A stretch of 42,904 nucleotides of DNA from Candidatus Blautia intestinavium (GTDB taxonomy: Bacteria; Bacillota; Clostridia; Lachnospirales; Lachnospiraceae). Made by a program: the position numbers and the translations under genes. The notes under the pieces are model-generated. The model was not told the DNA's origin. It saw nothing but the letters and a program-made list of their open reading frames with translations, and did no database searches. Shown piece by piece: positions 1 through 7,968 of this stretch (positions are counted from its first letter, which is position 1; each line of letters starts with the position of its first letter). The DNA lies in NCBI GenBank assembly GCA_019113745.1, contig DXGV01000029.1:1-42904 (forward strand), in the 5' to 3' direction.

Positions 1-147
1 GGAAGAGGAGTCCGTATGGCTTTGAGATGTGGATAACTGTTCCATCGCAGTTACCAGTTGTGCAAAAATATATACGATAAAACGCCCTGACTGAAAAGCA
101 GGGATTTCCAATATTTATTCTTTGCCGCTGAAATATTTCCCTTTTCC
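1..147. other. Leading non-coding stretch, no gene seen
   Basis: I find no supportable gene here. Reading frame 1 is open from the window edge to a TAA at 34-36, so the last few codons of a gene entering from the left are possible but cannot be shown. The stretch TGTGGATAA (28-36) matches a single DnaA-box consensus. A short hairpin (CCCTG 85-89 with CAGGG 99-103) has only a weak T-run after it and is at best a poor terminator for an upstream gene. Confidence 0.4.
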
Positions 148-176
148 TTGTCAGAGATGATAGAAAATGGTACAAT
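148..176 (+). promoter_or_regulatory. Sigma-A promoter of the HlyD-yggS-sepF operon
   Basis: TTGTCA (148-153) and TACAAT (171-176) are separated by 17 bp. Transcription should start near 183, leaving a leader of about 60 nt before the first gene. No other good promoter is visible until 6409, so this one probably drives the genes through rluD. Confidence 0.75.
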
Positions 177-243
177 AAATCTGTATGTGGTATGAAAAAG
201 GACAGATTACTGTTTTAATGATAAAAATAAAGGAGACATTTTT

Positions 244-1650
244 TTGCCTGAAGTAAATAGCAGACATCCCCGGTCTGGGGGATTTCTTTCAAAAATAAGA
301 AAAATATTCAGTCTTAATATCGGGACGATTCTTTTCGGACTTTTGTTTCTTTATATGGTGTTCAGCGCGATCCTCTATCTGACCTCTACCAAAATTGAAT
401 CCTATCAGGTGATCGCGGGACCGCTGTCGAGAAATGAAACTTACACCGGACTGGCGCTTCGGGAAGAGACTGTCCAGAAGACGGATTCCGCCGGATATGT
501 GACGTATTATGCGAGAGAAGGAAATAAAATTAATGCCGGCGGCAATGTGTACGGGATCAGCGGCACCCAGACCGCAAAAAGCAACGTAGCGCTGTCAACA
601 GAGGAGCTTGCGTCGATCAGAAGCCAGATGCTGAGCTTTTCCAAGGGATTTAATCCCAGTAATTTTAACAATACTTACAGCTTTAAATATGAGCTTGAGG
701 GAAGTATCCTGCAGTATGCCGAAGGATCCGGAAGCAGCGGAGGGGCTTCGTCTGTAATATCGCTGGGAAATCAGAATGTGTTCCGGGCGGACAGCGACGG
801 GATCGTTCTCTATTCCATGGACGGCTACGAAGGAAAAACAGTGGATACGCTTACTGCGGCGGATTTTGACCAGAACGCCTACCATGAGACAGACCTGAAG
901 ACCGACGGCGCAGTGGAAGCGGGAGACGATATTTATACGCTTATCACAGATGAGCGCTGGAGTCTTCTGATCCCTTTAAGCAGTAAGCAGGCAACAAAAT
1001 TATCTGACAGAACGTCCGTCCGCGTAAAATTTCTCAAAGATGGAATGACGCAGAGCGGCGATTTTTCTATTATAGAGATAGAAGGACAGCAGTACGGAAA
1101 GATTGATTTTAATAAAGGACTGATCCGTTATGCATCGGACCGTTTCCTGGAGATCGAGCTTGTCACCAATACAGTTACCGGGCTTAAGATTCCGCTGTCA
1201 TCCATTGTCACAAAGGAATTTTATAAGATCCCTTCGGAATATCTCACTCAGAATGAGAAAACCCAGGAGAGCGGCTTTACTGTAACAAGCGTCAATGATG
1301 ACGGAAATGAAGTCGATACCTTTGTTACCACTACAATTTACGCCGGGATTGAGGCAGACGCCGGAGGCGGTGAAAGCACCACCGTGTACTATGTGGATAA
1401 AGAGGACTTCCAGGAGGGAGACGTTATTGAAAATCAGACAAACGGAGACCGTTACGTTGTGAAGGACGTAGGCGTACTGGAGGGCGTATACTGCATCAAT
1501 CAGGGCTTCGCCGTGTTCCGCAGGATCGAACTTCTGGATCAGAATGAAGAATACGCCATTGTTTCCAGGAATACATCTTATGGCCTTTCTCTTTATGACC
1601 ATATTGTGCGGAACGCAGATGAGGTAGATGAAGAAGAAATTTTATATTAA
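244..1650 (+). CDS. HlyD-like membrane-anchored protein (adaptor family)
   Basis: This 468-residue protein has a short basic N-terminus, one membrane segment at about residues 26-47, and a long extracytoplasmic part. The extracytoplasmic part has the beta-rich character of HlyD/RND-type periplasmic adaptors. The start is TTG at 244, chosen because AGGAG at 231-235 sits 8 nt upstream and the basic tail leads straight into the membrane helix. It is the first gene of the operon and is followed by yggS and sepF, so a role at the cell envelope or division site is plausible. No transporter ATPase or permease lies next to it, so an efflux role is not supported by context. The family is recognised by overall shape and its place beside yggS/sepF in Lachnospiraceae. 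The exact function is unknown. Confidence 0.7.
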   Translation: MPEVNSRHPRSGGFLSKIRKIFSLNIGTILFGLLFLYMVFSAILYLTSTKIESYQVIAGPLSRNETYTGLALREETVQKTDSAGYVTYYAREGNKINAGGNVYGISGTQTAKSNVALSTEELASIRSQMLSFSKGFNPSNFNNTYSFKYELEGSILQYAEGSGSSGGASSVISLGNQNVFRADSDGIVLYSMDGYEGKTVDTLTAADFDQNAYHETDLKTDGAVEAGDDIYTLITDERWSLLIPLSSKQATKLSDRTSVRVKFLKDGMTQSGDFSIIEIEGQQYGKIDFNKGLIRYASDRFLEIELVTNTVTGLKIPLSSIVTKEFYKIPSEYLTQNEKTQESGFTVTSVNDDGNEVDTFVTTTIYAGIEADAGGGESTTVYYVDKEDFQEGDVIENQTNGDRYVVKDVGVLEGVYCINQGFAVFRRIELLDQNEEYAIVSRNTSYGLSLYDHIVRNADEVDEEEILY

Positions 1651-1669
1651 AACAGAGGAGGCATTTTTT

Positions 1670-2362
1670 TTGGTCGCAGAAAATTTGGAACAGGTAAGAA
1701 AAAATATTGAAGAGGCCTGCCGAAAGGTAAACCGTGATCCGAAAGAAGTGACACTGATCGCGGTAAGCAAGACAAAGCCGGTGGAGCTTCTGAGAGAAGC
1801 CTATCAGGCGGGCGCGCGGTGCTTCGGCGAAAATAAGGTGCAGGAGATCATGGATAAATATCCCCGGCTCCCTTCAGATATCCAGTGGCATATGATTGGC
1901 CATCTTCAGAGAAATAAGGTAAAATACATCGTAGATAAGGTAAAGATGATTCATTCCGTGGACTCTCTGAGGCTTGCAGAGACTATCGAACAGGAGGCTT
2001 TAAAACATCAGGTCCGCGTACCGGTTCTTCTTGAGGTAAATGTAGCCCAGGAAGAAAGCAAGTTCGGGCTTAAAATGGAGGAGGTTCTTCCCCTTGTGGA
2101 GAAGGTTTCCGCCTTTCCTCATATTCATATCCAGGGACTGATGACAATTGCGCCATATGTGGAAAATCCGGAAGAAAACAGGGGAATTTTCCGTCAGTTA
2201 AAAAAATTAAGTGTTGACATCGCGGCAAAAAACATTAATAATGTTACTATGAGTGTTCTGAGTATGGGCATGACCGGAGATTATGAGGTCGCTGTCCAGG
2301 AGGGCGCCACTATGGTTCGTGTCGGAACCGGTATCTTTGGGAAAAGAGACTATTTACGATAA
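1670..2362 (+). CDS. yggS: YggS-family PLP homeostasis protein
   Basis: This 230-residue single-domain protein of the YggS/YlmE/PROSC family binds pyridoxal 5'-phosphate without a known catalytic reaction and helps control free PLP. The PLP lysine lies in AVSKTKP (Lys34). The family motifs FGENKVQE, WHMIGHLQRNK, LGLK-type FGLK and SMGMTGDYE with RVGTGIFG at the end are all present. An ATG at 1628 is in frame but lies inside the preceding gene. The TTG at 1670 is preferred because AGGAGG (1656-1661) is 8 nt upstream and homologues begin near this point. It lies 19 nt after the HlyD-like gene and just before sepF, the usual yggS-sepF neighbourhood of Gram-positive bacteria. Confidence 0.93.
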   Translation: MVAENLEQVRKNIEEACRKVNRDPKEVTLIAVSKTKPVELLREAYQAGARCFGENKVQEIMDKYPRLPSDIQWHMIGHLQRNKVKYIVDKVKMIHSVDSLRLAETIEQEALKHQVRVPVLLEVNVAQEESKFGLKMEEVLPLVEKVSAFPHIHIQGLMTIAPYVENPEENRGIFRQLKKLSVDIAAKNINNVTMSVLSMGMTGDYEVAVQEGATMVRVGTGIFGKRDYLR

Positions 2363-2392
2363 CGATAAGAGAAATGAAGATTGGAGATTAAA

Positions 2393-3019
2393 ATGAGCGT
2401 TTTAGATAGGCTTTTAGATGCTGTGAAACTGAATGACAACTACGATGACGATGAATTTCTGGACGATGATCTGATGGACGAAACAGATGAAGATTTCCTG
2501 GATGACGATCAGGATGGAAAGCCCGTTAAGAAATTTTTCCAGAAATTCGGCAAGAAAAAGGATGACGAAGAAGATCTCGACGATTATGATCTTGAGGAGG
2601 AGCCGGAGAAAACGGTTCCAAAATATACCGGCAGGACAGCTTCCGTGAAAACAACTGTAAAACAGGAAAAGCCTGTGCGCACTTCTTCCAAGATCACTCC
2701 TATGCGGAACAGCAGAAGAAGCAGCCAGACAGTAAATATGGAGGTCTGTGTGATCAAGCCGACTTCTATGGAAGACACTCGTGAAATTGCCGACACTCTT
2801 GTGGATAATTCTACAGTTATCCTGAATCTTGAGGGAATTGACGTGGAACTTGCGCAGCGGATCATTGATTTTACCTCTGGCGCATGTTATTCTCTGGGCG
2901 GAAGTCTGCAGAAAGTGTCCAGTTACATTTTTGTTCTGGGACCTTCAAATGTGGACATTACCGGAGATCTTCAGAATATCCTGGGAGGTTCCGTTCCTTC
3001 TGTAAGAGCGGGATACTAA
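2393..3019 (+). CDS. sepF: Cell division protein SepF
   Basis: SepF is a cytoplasmic FtsZ-binding protein that polymerises into rings and tethers the Z-ring to the membrane. The N-terminal helix MSVLDRLLDAVKL is the expected membrane-binding amphipathic segment. A long, highly acidic and then basic linker follows (about residues 15-115). The C-terminal SepF domain, starting at VCVIKPTSMEDTREIADTL, carries the conserved core ILNLEG and DFTSGACYSLGGSLQKVS. A TTG at 2381 is in frame, but ATG 2393 is preferred because GGAG (2383-2386) is 6 nt upstream and the membrane helix then starts at residue 1. The product is 208 residues, longer than the typical 150 or so because of the acidic linker. It sits between yggS and ylmH as in many Firmicutes. 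Confidence 0.95.
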   Translation: MSVLDRLLDAVKLNDNYDDDEFLDDDLMDETDEDFLDDDQDGKPVKKFFQKFGKKKDDEEDLDDYDLEEEPEKTVPKYTGRTASVKTTVKQEKPVRTSSKITPMRNSRRSSQTVNMEVCVIKPTSMEDTREIADTLVDNSTVILNLEGIDVELAQRIIDFTSGACYSLGGSLQKVSSYIFVLGPSNVDITGDLQNILGGSVPSVRAGY

Positions 3020-3025
3020 AATACA

Positions 3026-3778
3026 ATGGAAAAAGACGATTTCTTTATAAAGAGAATCCGGGAACTGGCAAATCTCTCCTGTCGGAGGGATATTGCCACA
3101 TTTTCGGATTTTCTTAATTTAAGCGAACAGAGTATTGTAAAAGCCCAGGCTTCTTCTTTTTACGGAACGGTTACGTCATTCTTCGGAGGATATGAGCAGG
3201 CGGAGCGTGTGATTGCCTCGTTTTGTCCCTGTGATGCCGGCGCTGACCCGGAATATCCGATCCAGTGCCTGAAAATAGAGCCGAAAGCGCTGAAATTCTC
3301 GGAAGCCCTGACGCACAGAGATTATCTGGGCGCCGTTTTGAACCTAGGTGTAGACAGAGCGGTGATCGGCGATATTCTGATACAGGAACATACCGCGTGG
3401 ATCTTCTGCCACAGCCGTATTGCTGATTTTCTGCTTGACAATCTTACAAGAGTCCGTCATACGTCAGTCAGGACCTCGCTGACGAAAGGCCCCCTGGAGC
3501 TTCCGGAAATACAGTTTGCTCCTGTTTCCGGAACCTGCAGTTCCGTCCGCCTTGACGCGCTTATCGCCCTTGCGTTTCGCGAGTCAAGAAGCAGTATGGT
3601 TCCTCTCATCGGCGGCGGACTGGTTTTTGTAAACGGCAAATTGATCACTTCCAACGGATATGAACCGAAAGAAGGCGATATCATTTCTGTAAGAGGAAAG
3701 GGACGCTTTATTTTTGAAGGCGTCTCGGGAAAGACTAAAAAAGGACGGATCAGCGTCCGGCTGCTCCGTTATCAGTAA
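3026..3778 (+). CDS. ylmH: YlmH-type S4-domain RNA-binding protein
   Basis: This 250-residue YlmH-family protein has an N-terminal YlmH domain and a C-terminal S4 RNA-binding domain. The S4 part is visible from about residue 180 (SVRLDALIALAFRESRSSM) to FVNGKLITSNGYEPKEGDIISVRGKGRF. YlmH proteins bind ribosome/tRNA complexes and have been linked to ribosome rescue or quality control in Bacillus. The gene starts 6 nt after sepF with only a weak ribosome binding site, which suggests translational coupling. In Bacillus the order is sepF-ylmG-ylmH-divIVA-ileS-lspA. Here ylmG and divIVA-ileS are missing from their usual slots. Confidence 0.9.
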   Translation: MEKDDFFIKRIRELANLSCRRDIATFSDFLNLSEQSIVKAQASSFYGTVTSFFGGYEQAERVIASFCPCDAGADPEYPIQCLKIEPKALKFSEALTHRDYLGAVLNLGVDRAVIGDILIQEHTAWIFCHSRIADFLLDNLTRVRHTSVRTSLTKGPLELPEIQFAPVSGTCSSVRLDALIALAFRESRSSMVPLIGGGLVFVNGKLITSNGYEPKEGDIISVRGKGRFIFEGVSGKTKKGRISVRLLRYQ

Positions 3779-3799
3779 AGGATGCGGGAGATAGATCAT

Positions 3800-4891
3800 A
3801 TGGGAGAACAGATATTAAAGGTAAAACGTGAGGGAGAATTTCATTACCCTATCTATTTTGAGAATGGTTTTGAAAAGCTTTCCGCCGCTGTCAGGGAAGA
3901 AAAGCTTGAAGGAAGGACAATCTGTATTGTAACGGATACGAATGTATCGCCTCTTTATGCGGAAGAAGTAAAACGAGCGCTTTCAGAGACCGCAGAGAGA
4001 GTGTTTTTCTTCTGTTTTCAGGCAGGGGAAGCCAGCAAAAATCTGGATACGGTACAGAAGCTCTATGAGACGCTGATCCAGAATAAAATGGACAGGAAGG
4101 GGATCCTTGCCGCTTTAGGAGGCGGCGTAGTAGGCGATCTGACAGGATTCTGCGCGGCAACTTACCTGCGTGGAATCGATTTTATTCAGATACCCACCAC
4201 TCTTCTGGCGCAGGTGGACAGCAGCGTGGGAGGAAAGACTGGCGTGGACTTCTGGCAGTACAAAAATATGGTGGGCGCTTTTCACCAGCCCCGCCTTGTG
4301 TATATGAACATGAGTACACTGAAGAGCCTTCCTGATACAGAGTTTGCCTGCGGAATGGGCGAGGTACTGAAAACAGGACTGATCTGCGACGGGGACTTTT
4401 TCCGCTCTGTATGCGGAGAGAAGGAAAAAATACAAAGCCGGGACACAGACACGCTTGCGTCTGTGATCCGCCGGTGCTGCGAGATCAAGGCGGGTATTGT
4501 AGAGCGCGATCCGAAAGAAAAAGGAGAGAGGGCCCTCCTGAATCTTGGCCATACGATAGGACACGCGGTAGAAAAGCTGATGGATTTCCGGCTTCTTCAT
4601 GGACAGTGCGTCAGCATCGGACTTGCGGCTTCCGGGGCGATTTCCAGGAACCGGGGTCTCCTTACAGAAGAGGAGTATGAAGAGATCATCAGAGGATGCG
4701 TACAGTATCAGCTTCCTGTCAGCATATCGGGGCTGAATCCGGAGGATATTCTTGCCGCCACCAGGAACGACAAAAAAATGGAACAGGGAAAGATCAAATT
4801 CATCCTCATGGACGGGATCGGACACAGCTTTGTGGACAGGACAGTTACGGACGAGGAGCTGAAGGTGGGAATCAGGGAGATTCTTCAATGA
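3800..4891 (+). CDS. aroB: 3-dehydroquinate synthase
   Basis: AroB converts DAHP to 3-dehydroquinate, the second step of the shikimate pathway, using NAD+ and a divalent metal. The NAD-binding core GGGVVGDLTGFCAATYLRG, the substrate loop QVDSSVGGKTGVD, GEVLKTGL and the metal-binding LNLGHTIGHAVE are all intact. An upstream in-frame ATG at 3782 adds six residues. ATG 3800 is preferred because GGGAG ends about 9 nt before it. The product is then 363 residues, the normal length. Finding a single aromatic-biosynthesis gene between ylmH and lspA is unusual. It overlaps lspA by 4 nt (ATGA), so the two are co-translated. Confidence 0.95.
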   Translation: MGEQILKVKREGEFHYPIYFENGFEKLSAAVREEKLEGRTICIVTDTNVSPLYAEEVKRALSETAERVFFFCFQAGEASKNLDTVQKLYETLIQNKMDRKGILAALGGGVVGDLTGFCAATYLRGIDFIQIPTTLLAQVDSSVGGKTGVDFWQYKNMVGAFHQPRLVYMNMSTLKSLPDTEFACGMGEVLKTGLICDGDFFRSVCGEKEKIQSRDTDTLASVIRRCCEIKAGIVERDPKEKGERALLNLGHTIGHAVEKLMDFRLLHGQCVSIGLAASGAISRNRGLLTEEEYEEIIRGCVQYQLPVSISGLNPEDILAATRNDKKMEQGKIKFILMDGIGHSFVDRTVTDEELKVGIREILQ

Positions 4892-5430
4892 CAGAAGATA
4901 AAAAGAAAGGAAAGACCTGGCCTTCTTTTATAAGCAGCCTGCTTTTTGGGGGAGGAATCTTAATCCTTGTGACTCTGGATCAGGTTTCAAAATTTCTGGC
5001 CGCCCTATATTTGAAGGGGACTGATGGAATTGTGCTTATCCCCGGGCTCCTGAAGCTTCAGTATCTTGAAAACAGGGGAATGGCCTTTGGCATGCTGCAG
5101 GGAAAACAGATGATATTTATTATTTTCTGTCTTATATTTTTGGGGATCATTTTTTTCATTTTTTACCGGATTCCGAAAAACCGTTATTACCTTCCGCTGA
5201 TTGTAATAGGAGCTGTTCTGGCGGGCGGCGCGGCAGGGAATTTTATTGACCGCCTTGTTTATGGATACGTAATTGACTTTATTTATCTGGTCTTTATTGA
5301 TTTTCCGATTTTCAATATTGCGGATATATACGTGGTAAGCGGAGGAATCGCGCTGGCGGCCGTTATTTTATTCCGATACAAAGACCAGGATTTTGCTTTT
5401 TTAGGTTCAGGACCAAAAAGAAAAGGATAA
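4888..5430 (+). CDS. lspA: Lipoprotein signal peptidase (SPase II)
   Basis: LspA is an integral membrane aspartyl protease that removes signal peptides from prolipoproteins after lipidation. The 180-residue protein has four membrane segments. The family signatures are DQVSKF, ENRGMAFGM, AGNFIDR with catalytic Asp121, and FNIADIYV with catalytic Asp146. The start codon is ATG 4888, whose last two bases form the TGA stop of aroB. This is shorter than the open frame, which runs further upstream inside aroB. The next gene, an RluD-type synthase, follows after 5 nt, the same lspA-rluD pairing as lspA-ylyB of Bacillus. Confidence 0.95.
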   Translation: MTEDKKKGKTWPSFISSLLFGGGILILVTLDQVSKFLAALYLKGTDGIVLIPGLLKLQYLENRGMAFGMLQGKQMIFIIFCLIFLGIIFFIFYRIPKNRYYLPLIVIGAVLAGGAAGNFIDRLVYGYVIDFIYLVFIDFPIFNIADIYVVSGGIALAAVILFRYKDQDFAFLGSGPKRKG

Positions 5431-5435
5431 CGAAA

Positions 5436-6353
5436 ATGGACAGAGTGGAACTTATAATCGGTGAGGATGTAAACGCGGAGAGGATAGACAGATATCTGGC
5501 CAGACGCTGTCCGGATTTTTCCCGTTCCTATCTTCAGAAGCTTTTGAAGGAACAGGCTGTATCTGTAAATGGAAAGACTGTCAAGGCAAATTATAAAGTA
5601 CAGCCGGAAGACAGGATCATCCTGGAAATCCCGGAAGCGGAAAAAACAGATATTCTTCCAGAGGATATTCCTCTGGATATTCTTTATGAGGACGATTACC
5701 TGCTTGTAGTGAATAAACCGAAAGGAATGGTGGTGCATCCAAGCGCAGGCCATATGGAGGGGACCTTGGTCAACGCGGTGATGGCCCACTGCGGCGAACA
5801 CCTGTCAGGAATTAACGGAGTGCTCCGTCCGGGGATCGTACACCGGATCGATAAAGATACAACAGGGGCTCTCCTGGTATGCAAGAATGACGCCGTACAC
5901 CGGGATCTTGCGGAACAACTGAAGGAACACAGCATAAAACGCCGCTACCGGGCGGTCGTATGCGGAAATCTGAAAGAAGATCAGGGTACGGTAGAGGGAC
6001 CTATAGGTAGACATCCGGTGGACCGTAAAAAAATGGCGGTGAATTATAAAAACGGAAAAGACGCGGTGACGCATTATCAGGTTCTGGAGCGTTTCGGCCA
6101 GTATACGTATATTGAATGCCGGCTGGAAACGGGCCGCACCCATCAGATAAGGGTTCATATGGCAAGCATCGGGCATCCCCTGTTAGGCGACAGCGTATAT
6201 GGTTCCTCAAAAAATCCCTGGAAGCTTCAGGGACAGACCCTTCACGCTATGATCCTGGGGTTTTGTCATCCGGTTACAGGGGAATATATGGAATTCACAG
6301 CTCCTTTACCAGAATATTTTCTGGAACTGTTAGATAAATTAAGAAAGAGATAA
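5436..6353 (+). CDS. RluD-family 23S rRNA pseudouridine synthase
   Basis: This 305-residue RluA/RluD-family pseudouridine synthase has an N-terminal S4 domain (about residues 15-65, RIDRYLARRCPDFSRSYLQ) and the catalytic domain after it. The catalytic Asp139 lies in HRIDKDTTG. Other conserved blocks are LLVVNKPKGMVVHP and RLETGRTHQIRVHM, followed by GDSVYG. The orthologue in Bacillus is ylyB, also placed just after lspA. The start ATG 5436 has AAGG about 9 nt upstream. The likely substrates are the uridines of helix 69 of 23S rRNA, inferred from the family. It is the last gene of the first operon. Confidence 0.92.
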   Translation: MDRVELIIGEDVNAERIDRYLARRCPDFSRSYLQKLLKEQAVSVNGKTVKANYKVQPEDRIILEIPEAEKTDILPEDIPLDILYEDDYLLVVNKPKGMVVHPSAGHMEGTLVNAVMAHCGEHLSGINGVLRPGIVHRIDKDTTGALLVCKNDAVHRDLAEQLKEHSIKRRYRAVVCGNLKEDQGTVEGPIGRHPVDRKKMAVNYKNGKDAVTHYQVLERFGQYTYIECRLETGRTHQIRVHMASIGHPLLGDSVYGSSKNPWKLQGQTLHAMILGFCHPVTGEYMEFTAPLPEYFLELLDKLRKR

Positions 6354-6408
6354 AAACTTGAATGTATTTGCTGTAAAAAGATAAGAAGTTACAAAAATAT
6401 AAAAATAG

Positions 6409-6438
6409 TTGTCATTTCTTTCAAAAATATTGTATAAT
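6409..6438 (+). promoter_or_regulatory. Sigma-A promoter for the kinase-like gene and dtd
   Basis: TTGTCA (6409-6414) and the perfect TATAAT (6433-6438) are spaced by 18 bp. It sits in a 123-nt gap after the rluD-type gene in which no terminator hairpin is visible, so some read-through from upstream is possible. Confidence 0.8.
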
Positions 6439-6476
6439 ATGTTCATAGAATTTTTGCAGAAGGGAGCGTGCAGCAT

Positions 6477-7112
6477 ATGAATAAAACAAGTTCAATTATT
6501 ACAATAGGACGGGAATTTGGCAGCGGAGGACGTCAGATCGGACAGGAGATCGCCAACTATTTTGGCATTAAATGTTATGACAAAGAGCTTCTGGAACATG
6601 CGGCCAGCGACAGCGGCATCTGTAAGGAACTGTTTGAACATCATGATGAAAAGCCCACAAACAGCTTTTTATATTCTCTTGTGATGGATACCTATTCTTT
6701 TGGATATTCCTCTGCAGGATTCAATGAAATGCCCATGAACCATAAAATTTTCCTGGCGCAGTTTGAAGCCATCAAAAAGCTGGCGGGAGAGGGACCCTGT
6801 GTAATGGTAGGCCGCTGCGCGGATTATGCGCTGGCTGACTGGAAGGACTGCTTCAGCGTTTTCATTCATGCGAATATGGACGCCCGTATCCGCAGGATCG
6901 CTCAGAAATATAATCTGTCAGATAAAAAGGCGAAAGACACGATTGTCAAGACAGATAAAAGCAGGTCAAGCTACTACAATTACTATACCAACAAAAAATG
7001 GGGCGACGCCCAGAGTTATCATCTCTGCCTGGACAGCAGCAAACTGGGAATTGAAAATACGGCGAAAGTGATCATAGAGGCCGTTAAGATTTTCGATGAA
7101 TCCAAGAAATAG
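6477..7112 (+). CDS. Cytidylate kinase-like family protein
   Basis: This 211-residue protein matches the cytidylate-kinase-like family (the Cytidylate_kin2 type common in Clostridia), which is distinct from Cmk. The N-terminus carries a glycine-rich nucleotide loop, [18 protein letters not shown], followed by the [10 protein letters not shown] region. [10 protein letters not shown] resembles the GRxxxxxL element of these kinases. The substrate is not known. A GTG at 6468 is in frame, but ATG 6477 is chosen because AGGGAG (6461-6466) is 10 nt upstream. It is cotranscribed with dtd, 17 nt downstream. Confidence 0.85.
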   Translation: MNKTSSIITIGREFGSGGRQIGQEIANYFGIKCYDKELLEHAASDSGICKELFEHHDEKPTNSFLYSLVMDTYSFGYSSAGFNEMPMNHKIFLAQFEAIKKLAGEGPCVMVGRCADYALADWKDCFSVFIHANMDARIRRIAQKYNLSDKKAKDTIVKTDKSRSSYYNYYTNKKWGDAQSYHLCLDSSKLGIENTAKVIIEAVKIFDESKK

Positions 7113-7129
7113 GAGAAACGTGCGGTTAT

Positions 7130-7576
7130 ATGAGACTTGTGATACAGAGGGTTCTTGAGGCTTCTGTGAAGGCAGAGGGAAAAACGGTGGGAAGCATCGG
7201 AAAGGGGTTTCTTGTTTTTGTAGGCGTAGGACGGGACGATACCCGGGAAACAGCGGACAAGTATCTGAAGAAACTCCTTGGACTTCGTATTTTTGAGGAT
7301 GAAAACGGAAAAACGAATCTTTCCTTAAAAGATGTGAACGGAGGACTTTTGCTTGTTTCCCAGTTTACGCTGTATGCAAACTGCCGGAAGGGAAACCGTC
7401 CGAGTTTTACGGAAGCGGGAGATCCGGTGAAGGCGGAGGAACTCTATGAATATATGATCCGGGAAGCCTCCAGGACAGTTCCAAAGGTACAGCATGGGAT
7501 TTTCGGAGCGGATATGAAAGTGTCCCTTGTAAATGACGGACCGTTTACCGTGACCCTGGACGAACATATTTTGTAA
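7130..7576 (+). CDS. dtd: D-aminoacyl-tRNA deacylase
   Basis: Dtd hydrolyses D-aminoacyl-tRNAs (and glycyl-tRNA-Ala) to protect translation. The 148-residue length is standard and the N-terminus [14 protein letters not shown] is the family start. The catalytic motif [17 protein letters not shown] and the cross-subunit Gly-cisPro motif NDGPFTV are intact. AGGAGA at 7111-7116 is about 13 nt before the ATG, rather far but the only candidate. The gene is followed by a structured terminator-like element rather than by another gene of the operon. Confidence 0.95.
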   Translation: MRLVIQRVLEASVKAEGKTVGSIGKGFLVFVGVGRDDTRETADKYLKKLLGLRIFEDENGKTNLSLKDVNGGLLLVSQFTLYANCRKGNRPSFTEAGDPVKAEELYEYMIREASRTVPKVQHGIFGADMKVSLVNDGPFTVTLDEHIL

Positions 7577-7603
7577 AAGATAATTTGTAAAAGAAAAAGA
7601 AAT

Positions 7604-7683
7604 ATACGGTGCAGTCAGCCCGGACATGTATTGCTGAAAACCAGAGATACAAAGCCTGCGGTTGAAGCGCCGTATGTTTTTTT
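7604..7683 (+). terminator. Terminator-like stem with large structured loop
   Basis: A 9-bp stem (7604-7612 with 7667-7675, one G-U pair) is followed by G and then seven Ts (7677-7683), the signature of an intrinsic terminator. The enclosed loop of 54 nt is unusually large. It holds a second stem, TCAGC (7615-7619) with GCTGA (7633-7637), and a possible third, AACC (7639-7642) with GGTT (7660-7663). The result is a three-way-junction-like fold. It could simply end the dtd transcript. It could also be a small RNA or a cis-regulatory RNA upstream of the recombinase gene. I do not recognise a known riboswitch or ribozyme class. Confidence 0.45.
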
Positions 7684-7716
7684 ATATCTGCAGATCAGCG
7701 GATCATAGTTCTACAG

Positions 7717-7739
7717 GGGTTTATGGCGGCCATAAATCC
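7717..7739 (+). repeat. Perfect-arm hairpin in the dtd-recombinase gap
   Basis: A 10-bp stem (7717-7726 with 7730-7739, one G-T pair) has a 3-nt loop CGG. No T-run follows, so it is not a terminator. It lies 230 nt before the recombinase start and could be an operator or part of a leader RNA. The rest of the 7684-7968 gap holds no ORF with a usable ribosome binding site before ATG 7969 and no clear sigma-A promoter. Confidence 0.45.
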
Positions 7740-7968
7740 ATTGGAAGGTAGTGGTTCTCAGTCATGTACATCTATACGACAAACCCGAGTTTATCATATA
7801 GATATAGACAGATTCCCGCTTTTATGGTATGCTTATCTCAGAATCCAAATTGTTCTGACGATTCCCGGGATCCAGGATTTTGATGCATGTCGTAACCGGT
7901 TTTCCCGTTTATATTATTTTGGTATTTGCATTTTATTTATATTTGATTCATCAGGGGGATTTATATTT

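Noticed and set aside
28..36. DnaA box TGTGGATAA as a replication origin sign
   Set aside because: Only one copy is present, with no cluster and no dnaA or dnaN nearby. A single 9-mer match is expected by chance.
4115..4888. 257-codon minus-strand ORF over aroB
   Set aside because: It is antisense to an intact aroB with all family motifs and lacks a ribosome binding site.
7723..7968. 82-codon N-terminal extension of the recombinase
   Set aside because: The extension does not resemble tyrosine recombinases. ATG 7969 with AGGGGG upstream gives the normal length.
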